Source of the DNA: Campylorhamphus procurvoides
Lineage: Eukaryota; Chordata; Aves; Passeriformes; Dendrocolaptidae
NCBI GenBank assembly: GCA_013396655.1
Contig: WBMV01003263.1
Span: 794,063-858,062, forward strand
Reading direction: 5' to 3'
DNA: 64,000 nucleotides
This document shows, piece by piece, positions 19,365 through 33,364 of this stretch (within the stretch, counting starts at the first letter, position 1; each line of letters opens with the position of its first letter). The position numbers were made by a program, and so were the translations under genes. Below the pieces are notes generated by a model. It was not told where the DNA came from, did not search any database, and worked only from the letters and a program-made list of their open reading frames with translations.

Positions 19365-22300
19365 GTATGTAACACTTTCTCAAATTCAGCCTTGTGCCTC
19401 GTGTTTCACGAGCCGCAGGGGATTCCATCCCCTGAATGGGCAATACTGTAGTAAACTAATATTAATGACAGCCACTCCATTTTAGTGCTATGGCCGGTGG
19501 TACCACGTACATGTGCTTTAAGATATGCACTGCAGAGTGCATGAATAGTCCTTAATGTATATTTTTTGTATTTCAGAGTTGCCTCAGCCATGGTGTTCTT
19601 TAGAGCCATGTATGTTATCCCTTGTTTTGAGAAGCCCTTTCTTTTTGCCTGTATGCTAGCACAGTTTTTCCTTCCTCACACCTCTTGTGTTTTCAGAGTG
19701 TGATGGAAGATGGTCTGTGCTTTTCCCTGTCCCCAGCTTGTGTCATAGAGTTCACATGTTAGACTTCACTCCTTGAGTTCCTCCCCTTTTATGTTTTTAT
19801 CACAGCATCTCTTTTCCTTTTTTGCCAACTGCCACAGTACCTACAGTGCTGTGAAGTTGGATGAAAGGTAGCATTTAAAGCTCCCTTCACAGCAGTCCTT
19901 CCCTTGGGTGTGCTGGTAAAAATCCCTTGGATCCCTGCTGAAGTTTCATCATCCCCTTCATTCGTAGCTTCAGAAGAACCACAATTGTTTTCTTCTAAGA
20001 GCACCAAAAGACAGGAGCTGTGGCAGTACAAGCAAGAGTCATTAGTTCTCAAGCAGTTTCAGGTATCCTATGTCATTTGTGGTGCATGGTTTTGTGATGA
20101 TTTCTTGAAGAGATTTTCATCCATTCATTTTGGCCTTGTAAAGAGCCTATATTATTTCTCTGAAAACAAAATGCAAGTTAATTTATAAATAATATAACAT
20201 AAAATATGCTAGATGTAAGTTGAAGACAATGATAAATGGTGTTAGAGATCTTTTATATGATGTGGAAAGTATACAAGTAATGGATGCAGTCAGAAAAGAC
20301 TGAAAAACTGTAAAGTAGCCACAGCAATGTGAAATTGTATACAGATTATTCTTGAGTATGTGAAGGATGGGGAAAATACAAGACTGGACATAGGCAAATG
20401 TGCCTTTTTCAACAGGAGGGAAGTGAGGAGCCAGGGAATTAGTCAGTGTAATGGCAAAATTGTGAACTATGCAAAGCAAATTGTTGGACAGCCGATTTAT
20501 AGGCATCTAGAGGATGTTAAGGTAATTAAAACAAGAAAAACACAACAAAGCATGGAAACAAATGTTCATCCTAATGAAGGGTGCATATCTACTTTTTTTC
20601 TTAGAAAGAGGGATGGGAAGGCTGGTGTTATTTCAGATTTGGAAGCTACAATGCTGTTTGTTATAGTTGGTTCATGTTTTAAAAGATCTAAGTATGGTGA
20701 GCTGCATCCTGGTCTCCCAAATTTTAGCAGCATTTGAACTTCCCTGTATTTAATGGCATCCAGCCTTTTAGATAGCGTAAGAGAAAAAGGAGGATTGTGA
20801 TGTGGAACAGTCATAAAATGTTGTGTTCCCAGAAGTCTATGACATGACAAAATTTTGTGCGATTCTTGGAATCTCAGGATTTCTGAGAAGTGACGTCTCT
20901 GCTGTTGATTTTTACACTCTGTTCAAGGAAATGGGACTTTTGTGTGCTGTTCTTGAAACTTGTATTCACAACACCAGCAGGTACCATCCTGTAAAAGCCC
21001 TGGACTTTTGCTCTAGCTGTGAGAGGGATAATAAGGAACAGTAAGTGCTGGGCTTATTCCTCTTAGGAGTGTGATGAGATAGGCTGACACCTGGGCAATT
21101 TTCAACTGTTTCTAATTCGGGAAGCTGATAAAATAACTCCCTGTATTTTCACTCCTCACTATTTGTGACTGTCTTCTGTGCAAGACCCTCAGAAGGGTGC
21201 TCTTCACTTTCTGCCGATGATGCAGCTTTTTGATCAAGCTTTTGCCATGGCTGCAGCAAACTTGGTCAGTGAGACAGAAAGAAAGACGCTTTTGGCATGA
21301 ATAGAAATGACAGGACTGTGTTGCCAAGGCAAGCATTTCCAGTTTCAGCATGCAAAGGGGAAAAATACACCATTGTCTTGTTTAGCGAAAGCTGTAAAAG
21401 TGAGGGAAGAGAAATGTACTCTAAAATATGTAAGGAATTTAACAATGCCTGTATCTACCCAGCATTATAAGGTAGCAATGGCTTGTAGATCCTGACTCTT
21501 CTCTTCAGAAGCATTTTTAATCCTTAAATGGTGCAGTATAGTTGCTTTTGCATTCCAGTACAAATATTTCCAGCATGTTACAAGACAGATGAATGAATGG
21601 AAGGAAGGAGAGATAAAGTGATGTTTTCTGATCAGAAGATTTCTTCTTAATAGGTCTAGAAGAGTTGTCTGTTCAGGGCATTTTGATTCTGTTGGTATAG
21701 CTGAAGGATGACTGAACAGAAATTTTAATATTAGGGGGTGACGTAGGTCTGTTAATATAAGAATTCTTTCTCAAGAAAGACTCTTTTGGTTAATGGCTTG
21801 CCAGATGAAAGAGATAACATCTCATAATTTTTTTTTTAAAGTATTCAGAATTTTGAGTATTTTATTCTTCTGGCTGCAACTAGGCAAACCAGAATTGCTA
21901 CTGCTTTTGTGGATTTTAAAGGTTTGATATATTTGGCTTCTTTTGAACTTTATAATAAATTCCATCTGAAAGGAGTAATAATTTCAGAGAGTTAAGGGAA
22001 TGGATATCTATACACAGCAGAATTGAGAGTACCTTTACCTGTTTCTTATGCTTGTTGAACATGCACTCTAATTGCTTGAGAGGCCTTCAAGGTGAGGAGA
22101 ATTAAATCTAATCTTGAAAACAAATGGACTAGTTCGATGAGTAGAGCAACAGTAGGGAATGTGATTTCTGCCTACCTTAACTACGTGGGACAGGTTATTT
22201 TGTGATTTGAGAAACCTTTGTGATAAGGCAGGAGCTCTCTGGCTGATGCCAGTTCTTTCTTTGAAGTCCATGCTCTCAAACCACATTGTAAACATTACCT

Positions 22301-23701
22301 TTACTGTGGCAGGTTGGCTGGGTCTCACAGACATATTTAATGAGTTCTTGAAAGCATCTGAGCTTGTTGATATGTTTCCCATTCTACTCAGTTGCTAATG
22401 AAACCACTGCAGGTGCTGGTTCCTGACAGGGTGCTCTTAAGGGGGACTGGGGTGGAGAACAGGAATGAAACACTGCTGTGGTTCTATTTGGAAGAGGCAA
22501 TACAGGCATTATGCTTGCAGCATTTCCTTGCGCAAATGTTGGGAATTGCCTTTGGAGTGCCTGTGCTGACCCAGCACGGAGACCTGGGCATTGCTTTTCA
22601 TCCTCCCTGTGAATGTAGAAGGAATGTCATGTTAGGTTTTGTAAAGGTGTATGTTTGCAGATAACCAGCCTCGCTTCCCTAACGTTCAAGAAGGCCCTGA
22701 CCTCACTGAGGGCTTACATTACAGCTGATGCCCCCTGTGCTTGCAGTGCTGGGACTGGATAGCTCAGGTGAACCCAGTGTTCAAAAAGAACCAATGCTGG
22801 TTTTTTTCCTCTATTACTGTATCCCCCCTGAGCTTGTTAAAGTCAGTATACAACATTTGGAAGTGTTCTCTTTGTGTTGCCAATGCTTGAGTCTTCCATA
22901 AAAACTTAACAGCATCTTTCCCACCTCATCCTGGCTCCAAGTGGTAATTTAATTCAGCGTGTTGATCCCGTGTGACATTTCTCTCCTTGTTATCAGAGTA
23001 GCTGAGACCCTTTGGCTGCCTTTGCTTTTTCCCTTCCTGATCTTTGTCTTGCTTCCTCTTAAGCCACCCAAAGACTTGTCTCTGAGATCGTCTTATAATT
23101 ATTTTCATCTGTTCACCTTCTTTGAATTTTTCTCCCGCCATATTCTTGTCCTCTGAAACTGTTTTTTGCTGTATTTTCTGCCAGCTGTGATTTTGCTTGG
23201 CTCGTGCTCTCGGCAGCATTGCTGCCTCGCGGGGTTTCTGCACAGAGAGGAGGCCTCTGCAGATGGCCCGTGGGCAAACTGCTGTGACCACAGGATCAGC
23301 TTCACATGTGTCCTTAAAACTGGCACCCAGATGGTAGACCTGGGGAGGCAAAGCCAGGGATGTCTTGCTGGCTGAAGAACGCTTTGTGGGACTGTGCACG
23401 CACGTGCCAGTGATGATTTTACACCCAAGTGCTTTGCAAACAATGAAACTTCCAGATAGTTTGCTCTGTTTCCTAGTTGAAATGGTTTCAATCAAAAAAT
23501 TCCTCTTTGAAAGTCATCCTTTATCACAGGGCCATAAAATACCATGTTTTGTCTGGCTTTGAACTATCTGGTGCCAAAATGCGCATGAAGCATTCTGTCA
23601 TGCTATTTAGAAGGCACCCACTTTTGTAGCTGCAATTTGGGTTCTAAAAATGTTGTCTTTTTTATTAAAAAGAATTTCTTCTGGTGTGTGGCTCTGTGTA
23701 G

Positions 23702-23746
23702 CCTCATGCTTAAAACAGCAATAAAGCCATTTCCTGTCTCCTAAAG
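23702..23746 (+). other. Candidate micro-exon (45 bp)
   Basis: CTGTGTAG precedes and AAAG|GTAAGT follows, the donor being near-perfect. Read after the first exon at phase 0 it reaches a TAA at its fourth codon. It also contains AATAAA. The acceptor tract is only moderate, so this is a low-confidence note. Confidence 0.12.
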
Positions 23747-25804
23747 GTAAGTGTTATTGAATGTTCAGGAATGTGTTCAATATACAGATATAAAGTTAAA
23801 ATTCAATTCCCAAGTACTGTAATAAAAAACTTAGGACTCAAACAGTGATAGGCCTGTGGGTTTTATTATGTCATGGCAGGAATGTCTGTGGACAGTGCAT
23901 AAAAGACCTGGATTCTCTGAAACTGACTGCCCCAAAGCAGGCAGGGCTCCTGCTGCCTGGTCCCTGGGCTCTGCTGCCTCAAGCACTGCCTGCCAAAGGA
24001 ACTCCCAAAGCTGAGCAATGCTCCAACATAGCTGCTTTAGCAAGATGCCTTGCAGCTGTGTAATTTCACTTTAATTGGTCCTGGTTTATTTCTGATGTCT
24101 GTCTTCCCTCTCCTCGAAGTCACAATTATTTTTCCCCCGAAAGACCCTGTTGAAAGTGCGACAGTATTTTAGTTTGAACAGTATCTCTTGCAACCTTTGG
24201 ATGCTTGTGTGTAAAATGTAAGCTTGATTGTGAACTTGGGGTCCAGCGAAGAAAACTCGCAGGGCAGCTTGGATCCCTTGCTGCCAGCCCCTCTCGCAGG
24301 CTGTGCCCACCCAAGCAGTGTTGCTGCATCCTGAACTGCTTATGAGCACCTTGGTCTAAACTGCTCCATGGAATAATTTGTGTCGTGACATGTGCTGTTC
24401 TGGTATGGGCCTGGGAGTTCTGAGACCAGCTGGCCTGGCACGCTATCAAATGGTGCAGAGGCCCCTTTATTTGGAGGAACAAAGTATATGGAATATTGAT
24501 CTTCTGGTAGACATTCATTGCTCCTTGTCTTTCATTCCTGCTTCACCTTTCAAGGTGAGGATGACATGGCAGGACAAAGTAATCGCTTGGAGGGCTGTCT
24601 GGGGCTTGTGGGGCCATCTGTTTTGCAGGCTTGGTATAAACTCCCTGCATATGTGTTGTTACTCTGCAATATGTTTATACAGTGTGTGCAGGTTCAGAAG
24701 AAATGTGCAGCTAGCAGAAGAAATGCATTTATCTTCTGCTGGCAGAGGCAGCAGCCCTCTAGCACTATCATAAAGTATAGTTGTTTGCTTGTGGGATAAG
24801 TGGAAATCCCTATCCTACATTAACCAATTTCTTCGAATGTCACTTGTTATAATTAACCTCTCACAAAATACCTTGCTGAAACCTTTCTGGCATTTTTTAA
24901 CTCCCAGTACAGCTTTCTGGGTTTGTGTTAGTGGTCTGTAACAATAATGGTAAATATTATTGCCATGCAGGAACTACCTTTTAGATGTGCAGACATAAAA
25001 GCTTGGCTCCACCAAAATTTATGGGTGTGTTGCTGGTGCCTTGAGCAGGACTAGTATTTCCCCCTTGGATGTTGGCTCCTGATGCTGGGAGTGCTCGAGA
25101 GGCAGCCTTGTTTGCATCTGGTATGTGTCTGTTGGCATGAGATCCTTCGGCTGGAATTGCAGTGCTTGTGGAGCATCTCTTGGAGCTTTCGGACTGAAGT
25201 AATAATCCAGAGGAGTAACTGGGGCTAAATTAATAGGAATCCTTAGATTGAATTTAGGATTTTGAGAGATCATGGTTGATTTCTATCTTGGCCTTTAATT
25301 TAGGCGTTAATGTTTGGAATTACTGAAACTGTGTAGTCCTTTTGAGCCTGCATGGTGACAGCACACACAGATCTTGGTCTTGCTTTTAACTCACGCCTCG
25401 TAATATTCCGAGTGCCCCAAGCTCTTGTCCTGGCTGTGGTGCTGGCTCAGTCCTGTCACCCTGCTGTGGTGTCACCCTCCCCACAGCCCTGTGGGACCCT
25501 GAGGAGCTCCCCCTGCTCTGGGAGGTGTCTGGCACCTGCTGTACGGCACTCTGCTGTGCCAAAACTCCCTCCAGCACTCGCAGGTACTGCCTTGACGTGT
25601 TCCTACATACCGATGTGGTCTCTCCCTTTCCCGAGCCACAGGCGTTGTGCTGCCTGTGCATGGGGTATTTCCACTGGAGTGAAATCAAGGTGTCCTCCAC
25701 TGCTGTGCCAAATGGCTCCTGCTGGGCCATTACACCAGCTTTTTCCCTTGCCAGAAGGAGAACATTAACTCTGAACACAATCTTTTGCTTGTGGTTGAGT
25801 CTGT

Positions 25805-25842
25805 CTTTTTTTTCTTTTCTTTTTTTTTTTTCTTTTTCTTTT
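25805..25842 (+). repeat. T/C pyrimidine tract
   Basis: Almost 40 bases of T with single C interruptions (TTTTC-like units) form a simple pyrimidine tract. It has no associated element. It could act as a polypyrimidine tract, but no plausible exon follows. Confidence 0.8.
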
Positions 25843-27816
25843 GTGGCCACTGAGCCAGCAACTGGAGCGGTTTTCGGGATGTTGCTGGAAGGAATGGAAT
25901 GGAAAATCATGAGGGTGTATCACATGGCACAGGCTCAGGAATTGTCTGGCACTTCTTGCTTTAAAGTGATGAGCTTTGTTGCATTTGTTATCCTCCTGGT
26001 GATTCCACGCATTGGGCACTTGGGAGGACATGAGGGAAGGTTATTACTTTGGTATATGTTGTGTGGGAAATATACTTCTTTTCTGTCTTATTTTCTTTTG
26101 TGGGCATGGCAGTGCTGTTAGTTTCTGAATGAGTACTTCAGATTTTCTTGATACTTTCTTTCTGTCCTAACCTTTTCAACGATGCTTTCAACTGTTCCAC
26201 AGTTGTCTTTTTTGCACCCAACCATGGTTAAAATCCTTGTGAAGAGCTTTATTCTGGTATCAGTATATTTGACAGCCATCACAAAAAATGTCAGTCATTC
26301 CTGAAAGGCAGAACTGGAACTGACATATACTGTCCTTTACCTTCTGTATGCCTGGTTAAAAGCTAGGAAATTTTCCTTTTTGTATATGATAATAAGATTT
26401 AGTTTAATTTGCTACTGGTGACCAAGTTCAGGGATCTCTTTTCTTCCCAGCAAGGCTTGTACCTGCAAGAATCTGCTCCAGTAATTTAACAGTGAAATTA
26501 TTAAAGTCTAAATATTGTAAGAAAGGGGAGAATATGATATTGCTACCAAGTAGTTGTTTGTTAACCATAATATTTTAGACACTGAAGAGTGTTTTACTGA
26601 TATTTGTAATTAGTAAAAATACAATTTCTTTGTGTCTTCTTGTTCATGTGTTAGCTGCAAGTTTAAATGAATCTCTGCTGTCTTCAATTACATGTAAGCT
26701 ACATATCAGTTTGCTGCACTTAACAGCAAGGATATTCTGTGATTGCTCTGCATTGTGACAGTTTTATGTGCATAGGTTTTTTTCCACCATCATTTCTAGT
26801 CTCCAAGGATCAGTAATCCATGAAATCATATCTGTGTGAGTATTCCTGGTGTATTATCACTACCTAATTTTCTGTGACAAACTTAGGAAATAGAATATGG
26901 TGGAGGATTTTGGCTGCTTTTGTTCATCTGGAAATTACCTTAGTTATATGTTAACGTGGCATGCTGTGTGACATCCTGGACTGGTTACGTAAATGTACAA
27001 ATCAACTTGTGACAGCTGCCTCTTTTTCCAGATGGACAGGCAGTAATTCAGTCTGATGGAGAGAAGAGGGAGGCAGAGTGTGAGGGAACAGACTGAATCA
27101 CAAAACCTCTCTCTTGGCCTGATGACTACTTTTTTCTATAGGCTTTACAGTATTATAGTATGGAAACTCACGTCTGTGCTGGTGCATTTGTGGTTTGGAT
27201 AGCTGATCTGGGGCTCCTAGATTCTTATATACACAAACCATGCTGAAGGTAATGCCAGATGAAGACAGGGGAGCAGAGATTCAAGAAAAGAAGGGTCTGG
27301 TTCTTGAAATCTTCTCCTCATGTCATCCTGTTTTGCAAGTCAGAGCTGCACTCTTTGTGATTGCAGCAGATGTAAAGCTACTGTATGGGAATATGGCTGA
27401 GAACTGAGGTGCAGCCTAGAAATTACCATGTATTGAAAATGAAAAGAATCTTAGAGTCAGTGGGTACAAGGGAATGCTCAGCAGATAAACCTCCACAGCT
27501 CAGCATGGCAGAGATGGGATTTAAGGGAGCTTTGGACTATCCCAGTGCTTTTGCTGTTTGGATCAGTGGTGGTTTCAGCCCATCCTTTACAACTCATCAC
27601 GTGCTTGAAGCTGAAATTCTGCTGAAAATGCTTGGAACCTTTAGAAAAGCGCATTTACATTGTTGTTTCTTTAAGCTTGGAGGACCCATGTCTTCTGTAT
27701 ACTTAATAAATGCATAATGCCCTTTAAAATGAAAAGCAGGTTTATTTTACGAAGAAAATTATCTATTTTTAAAAATACAGGTAATTGCATGTTTAGATCT
27801 CATGGTATTCAAGAGA

Positions 27817-27837
27817 TATGTGTGTGTCTGTGTGTGG
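27817..27837 (+). repeat. Short (TG)n microsatellite
   Basis: Interrupted TG dinucleotides followed by a G run. Length is too short to suggest function. Confidence 0.7.
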
Positions 27838-30487
27838 GGGACGTTTGCCATGTGATGCTGATACCCTTTACTGAAGAATGAGAAGTGCAGTGTTTAGCAG
27901 GAACAGTGAATGTTCTTGTCTGCTTACTTCCACATCATGTAAATGAAAAGGTACACGTTTAGATTGTGTTAGCAAGGTAGTTGTAAAATAACTGGAGGGA
28001 GATTTGGGCATGTACTGACCAATTATAATTTTACATTTTGTAGGACTCTGTGTGCTACATTTCAATTTAGCACAAACATGGATACCTGAGGCAACACTAC
28101 TGTTATCTTTAAGAATGAGGGGTATTGCAAGCAGCATCTGCACTTCCATGAAATATTATTAAGATGGGACTAAACTTTTTCCAAACAAATCCAGTTTGAG
28201 AGGTACACAAGTGTAAGTTGTGTTGTGCTTCTGCTGGGAATAGAAAGCTTTTCAAGCTGCTTTCAAAATGCAGTGTTTAACATGGAACTATGTGTGTCAA
28301 AATACAGCTGGAGTAATGCCAGGACTAGTACAACAAAAGACAGAGCAGGAACAGAGACTGGAGATTTTCTACAGAGAACAATAGTGTGAGCAAGCTGTCA
28401 CACATCAAAGTATGTATAGGCGCTTAAGCTTGCCTTCTTTCTAAGGTTGTGCTGTATTTCTGATTTGGGAAACAATATTACGACATCTTAAATCAACTTT
28501 TGTCTGATCTGTCCCACTAGTTCTTATTGTTTCTGTGCCTGTTGGTGTAACCTCTCTGATCTTGCCTAAACCATGGCATTGAAAAGGTTTTGCTGCTTTT
28601 TTTATGTCCTGGCAAAACCCAAGGGAAAATCTTAGACTGACTGGGTGTAGAACGTGTTCATCACTAAACTCCTGAGCAGGAGTGGGTCAGAGCCCTGCTT
28701 CCCTGCCCACTGCCACCAATACTCCCTGCCCTCTCTTGGGAATCACATCACATTATTTCTAGTCAGTGGGACATTCCTGCCAGCAGTCCAAGGAGCTTGG
28801 GAGTGGAACAGACCTTGCTGGTCACACCCTGAAATAACTACACATGATTTTAAGAGCTACAAAATTTATTCTCAAATATGCCATTAGTTCAAAGCAAACA
28901 GTGTTGAGAAGGCAGAACGGGGTTGTGTTCAAGGCACGGGGTTGGCTTCTGTGCTTTCACACGAGACAGCTTCTGTGGGTAGGTTTTAGAAATTTTTCCA
29001 TACAAAGGCAAACAAACCACCTGGGCAGCAGTCAGGGCCCCAAAGATAAGGCAGCAGAGCAGAGTTTGTGCCATAATTTCTTCTGCTGTGCTTCATTAAT
29101 AATGAAAGAACTGAATAATATAATGCAGGGTAATGTCTGGCAATAGAAGCAGTGGCCTGGATTGGACATGTAGTCGGTAAAAGTGAGCGAGACTCTCTGC
29201 CTCTCCCCTGCCATTGTTATTCCAGTTGAATTAAAAACTACTTTTACTGTCTCCTGCTGTCTCCTCTTCTGTCAATCAGATGGGAATCTCAAACTGAGCT
29301 GCACAAGTTGAGACTTTTTATCTGGAAAATACTTACGCATTCAGAAAAATCCATGAATGCTCTGTTCAAGTGTTGAGGACTTTGTTGTGTTCTTCTGTCT
29401 TCCCTGTTCTAAAGTGTTGTGAGATCCCACCTTGGATCTGACTGATCTCTGACAGTATGATTTGTCTTGCCAGGTATAAGCTGACCTCTGTCTTCTGGAT
29501 TCAGGATGGAAGTCAGCCTAGGTTTCAGGCAGTGTTACAGAATTGTCATGGTGTAGCATAGCTTTCACATACTCCAGTTGTTTTCTGCTAAGAGAAATTC
29601 TTGAAACTGCTACTTTACCACATAAGAATTTTCAAATGTGTTCAGTGTGCATGTTTTCCCTCCTAACTTCTCAGCTTTCTCTTTTTTAACTTGTTCTGTA
29701 GCATATTCAGAGGATGGTTACAATATGGGGTTTGGAAAGTGGGTGATACTTTTGTCGGCATGGAGACCTTTCAGCCACAGATGTCACAGCATCTTCTGTA
29801 TGCACTTGCAGATTGAATTATTCAAGGTTTACCAAGTGATGAAATCTCTAAGCTCAGGTAAAATGAATGGGATGCTGTAAACATCCTACTTCCCTCCTTT
29901 CATGCCTTAGTGATGATCTCATTCCCCTATGTAGTGAAATTTAGGATTGATATAAACAGGAAGCATTATCAAAACAAATTGGCTGCACCCACCCTTAGGA
30001 CTTCAATTATATTTCAAGATCTTGCTTGGACAAATTAGATTATATTTGTGCAAAAGCATGGAACTCTGATTATATCACAGTATTTAAAAAAGGGATTGTA
30101 GTAATATGGGAGAAAATCACAATTTTCACAAGAAAACTGGAAGACATCTAGTTCTAAACTTGGCAGGGTTAGTTAGATAATTGGAGGGCTGGGAGGTCAA
30201 TCTGTTCCATGCTACAGTCTAACAATCATATAATTAAACTGTTTCCGCCTTCTGTCTCCCACATAAATTTGGCAAAATGCTGTTCTCTCTTTAGCATGGG
30301 GAATAATGAATGTTATTGACTGTGAATATGAATTACCTGGTGAACTCTGCAGAAGTAAAGGGGATACCACCACTGTGAGTTTCTTATCTGGATTTGTTAG
30401 GACTCATTATACAATAACAGTGATACTGCCCAGTTATTGTTTATACTGAAGTGTGCTTGTGGGTTCACTTCCACAAGGAGTAGGGAT

Positions 30488-30537
30488 TAAAAAACCCAAA
30501 CAAACACAAAAGCCAACCAAAAAAAATCCCCAAACAA
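30488..30537 (+). repeat. A/C-rich (CAAA)n low-complexity tract
   Basis: AAAAAACCCAAACAAACAC and following bases consist almost wholly of A and C. The type recurs at 59671-59728, and the complementary T/G-rich type at 14145-14260. Confidence 0.75.
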
Positions 30538-33309
30538 CTTCTGGTAGCTTTTAAAGAGAGAAGTGTAGGCTAAGTTGTAGCTGCAAATGTATTCTATTTT
30601 CCTATAGCAGTCTGCATATCTACAGATTGCTCTTCCCTGAGGACAGTGGCTCAGGCTGGCTCCTTTGAAGCCTATCCTGTCTGTGCTGGAATGGGCTGCA
30701 TGGCCTCTGCCTTCACTGGGGTCACGGGGTTGGTGCTTGCAGTCCTGGTACCTTTGCATCCTTTCATGTTTTGTGCCTGTGTGGTGGGTCAGGAGGCCCA
30801 TTTTATGTGATGCTTCCTGATGTTCTTCTGCACAAACCTATCTGCCTGGTCCTTTCTGAGCTAAGCAAAAGCACAGCTAGTACAGGCAGGTAATGTTCAA
30901 TTTGGGAGCTGAGTGCTGCCCTGAGCAGACTCCAGCATGAGCAGCTAGAGGTGATGATGCAGAAAGGAGATGATGAACCATGACGGGGAAAGGTAGAGGC
31001 TGCTGACCAGAAGCTTAGGGAGGGTTTGCTGCAGACATCAAAACTGTTGATTTGATTTTGTGTTGCTTGTTTGGCATTTGCTGTTGTCAAGCTGCCTGGC
31101 TGCTGTGGCTGGAAGCTCTTCCAGTTTCTGTTTTTGAACGATGAGCAAGAAGCCTGTAGGTAAACCAGAAACCTCAGTGAGATGATCTTGTTTTGCTCCA
31201 CTTCTCAATAATTTTTTTTTTTTTCCTTTGCTTGAGCTTGTGTTAAAGAGACTTTTTGGGGGTTGCTTGAGGGGAAAGGTAGAGGAGCAGGATTGATCTG
31301 GGGTAGCTAATGGATGCAGAGAGGGTAACTGGTGGTGACTCCAGGGTGCTGGCATGCCCTCTCCTGCAGCGGGAGCAGGCTCTCCCTGCCCCTGCTCCTC
31401 ACCTCGGCTGTAATTACAGCAGGAGCTGTCTCGGCAGAGGAAGTTGTTTGTAACCCCACTGCTGCATGTCAGTGCTGTTCTGTTGTTACTCATCCAGGCT
31501 GCTGTTGGAGATCCAGTATAGCAGGGAGCTCAGGAAGTCCTGGGGTCAAGTGCCCTGCAACACAGGCATCCAGCCAAACCAGGTGGTTTGCATTTCTGTC
31601 GCTCCTTTCTAGAGCAAGCTGGGCTGAGGTGGTTATTAAAGTTATCACAGACAAAATAGCACAGTTCCTCTTTCTCTCCTGGTGCTTCCCAATGAGTGTA
31701 TTCATTCACGTTAGTCATGCCAATCTTAAATCTTTATACATGTATAAGCAAGGCTTGACTTGTCATTGAAGTTCAGCAGGTGCATAGATGTTAAAAATGC
31801 TGTGTCTTTTGTAATTTTTTTCTGATCTAGCAATTTAGCCTTTACCAATAGCCTTAGGTTTAAACAGCACAGGATATAAAAATGGGTTAGTTATGCTGCT
31901 ATGCTTGTTTTAAGAATAATTATAAGAAGTGCCTTTGGGTTTCTGGGAACATACACTAGCAGAAATCCAATTGCAGTGGCTTCACAGGGTACCTGACTTT
32001 TGCAATGGGTCAGCTGCTGTTCTCAGAAAAAAAAAATCCAAAACCCTTAGGGGGAGATTTATGGGAGTGCAGTGGATTTGGCTGGTGTTTGGACTTTCCC
32101 ACATCAGCCTCAGGAGAGTCTGGCACTGGGTGTCTGCAGAAGGAGTACTGGTCAGGGAGCTTTCACATCTTTAAAAAGCCATATAAAACCTGAGTCTGCT
32201 TTTAGGGGAGGGCAGCTCTAAGGAGCAGTCTGTGGATCTTGCTCTGTAACCAGTGAGGGCGGGGAGTGACTGCTGCAGAACTGGCTGCTTGTGACTCAGG
32301 AGGGAGCCTGAGTGCCTAAAGCACCTGCGTAGCTGCTCCTCCCAGCCTGTTGAACAGCAGCACTGGGACACGCTGCAGCAGCCCAAGCTAGTTTTTCTGG
32401 CATGGTCATGCGATCTTGTGCCAGTGATGTAGTGAAACTACAATATATAATTTTACCTGGAATACTGTATACTATATATACACACACTGTACTATCCCAT
32501 CCTTGCTCTGCTGTGATGCAATAGATATGGAGAATGATGGGATCCCTAATCCACTAATAAATGTTATGGTAGAACAAGATCTGTTACTTTGAACACTTGT
32601 TGTAAAAGAGTACTTTTTTATGCAGAAAAAGAGTTTATATTATTTTATTTTACAATAAGGGTTTTTTTGGGAATAGTTGACTGCAGCTACCTTTTCCCAT
32701 GCAGTTTAAGTATCAGAAAGATATTATACTCAGCTGAAATGTATTTCACCTATTGACTGGTCAAATTTGAATACCCAAGAGCCCTTGTTTTAACAGAGCC
32801 CTAAAAATGGCATGTGTATGGTAAACACAGCTGTTTGCTTGTTTTCACAGAATCAGTTCTGTGATTTCTCTGGTCAGAAAAACAGAGTTTTCTTATTCAG
32901 TTGCCTTTTTCTACCACTTAAGACATGACAGTGCTTGTGCCTCAGACTCTTCAGCCATCCTTACCCCTTTTGTGTCACACTGAGTCCCAGAAGAAACCCC
33001 AAACATCCTGTCCTCAGCAAACTGCCCCTGTTCTTTCCTGCAAAAGCCTTCATGGATAAAAGAGTAAGGAGCATCTGATGAAGCTGGATCCACTTCTAAT
33101 CCATTGTCCCATTCCTAGCAGTGATCACCTTCTCAGACTCCGAGAAAGGTGCAAGGATGCTGAAAGAATACAGATGGAGGCTGATCTCCCCATCCACAAA
33201 AGTTTTCACATATGTTCCAATTGTTTGAGTTGCATTAAGGCCCAATCATCTAACTTTTGGAGATATTTTTCAAAAATATTGTGGTATTTTTATAACATGT
33301 GTAGGTAGA

Positions 33310-33364
33310 TGTGTGTATATAGACTATATGTGTGTGTATGAAATATTGCGTGTGTTATATATAA
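33310..33364 (+). repeat. TG/TA-rich dinucleotide region
   Basis: Alternating purine-pyrimidine TGTGTGTATATA-like words cover about 55 bases with interruptions. It is an imperfect microsatellite with some potential to leave B-form. Confidence 0.65.

Noticed and set aside
22926..23495. 189-codon open frame on the minus strand
   Set aside because: Overlapping frames on both strands are also open, no domain is recognisable, and the length is about the maximum chance predicts for six frames of 64 kb.
25019..25273. Protein-like 84-codon open frame on the minus strand
   Set aside because: It reads as balanced sequence, but I recognise no family, and short open frames of this size are common here.
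25525..26121. 198-codon open frame on the plus strand with hydrophobic stretches
   Set aside because: Its Phe/Ser-rich part simply translates the T/C simple repeat at 25805-25842, and it lacks a good ATG context.
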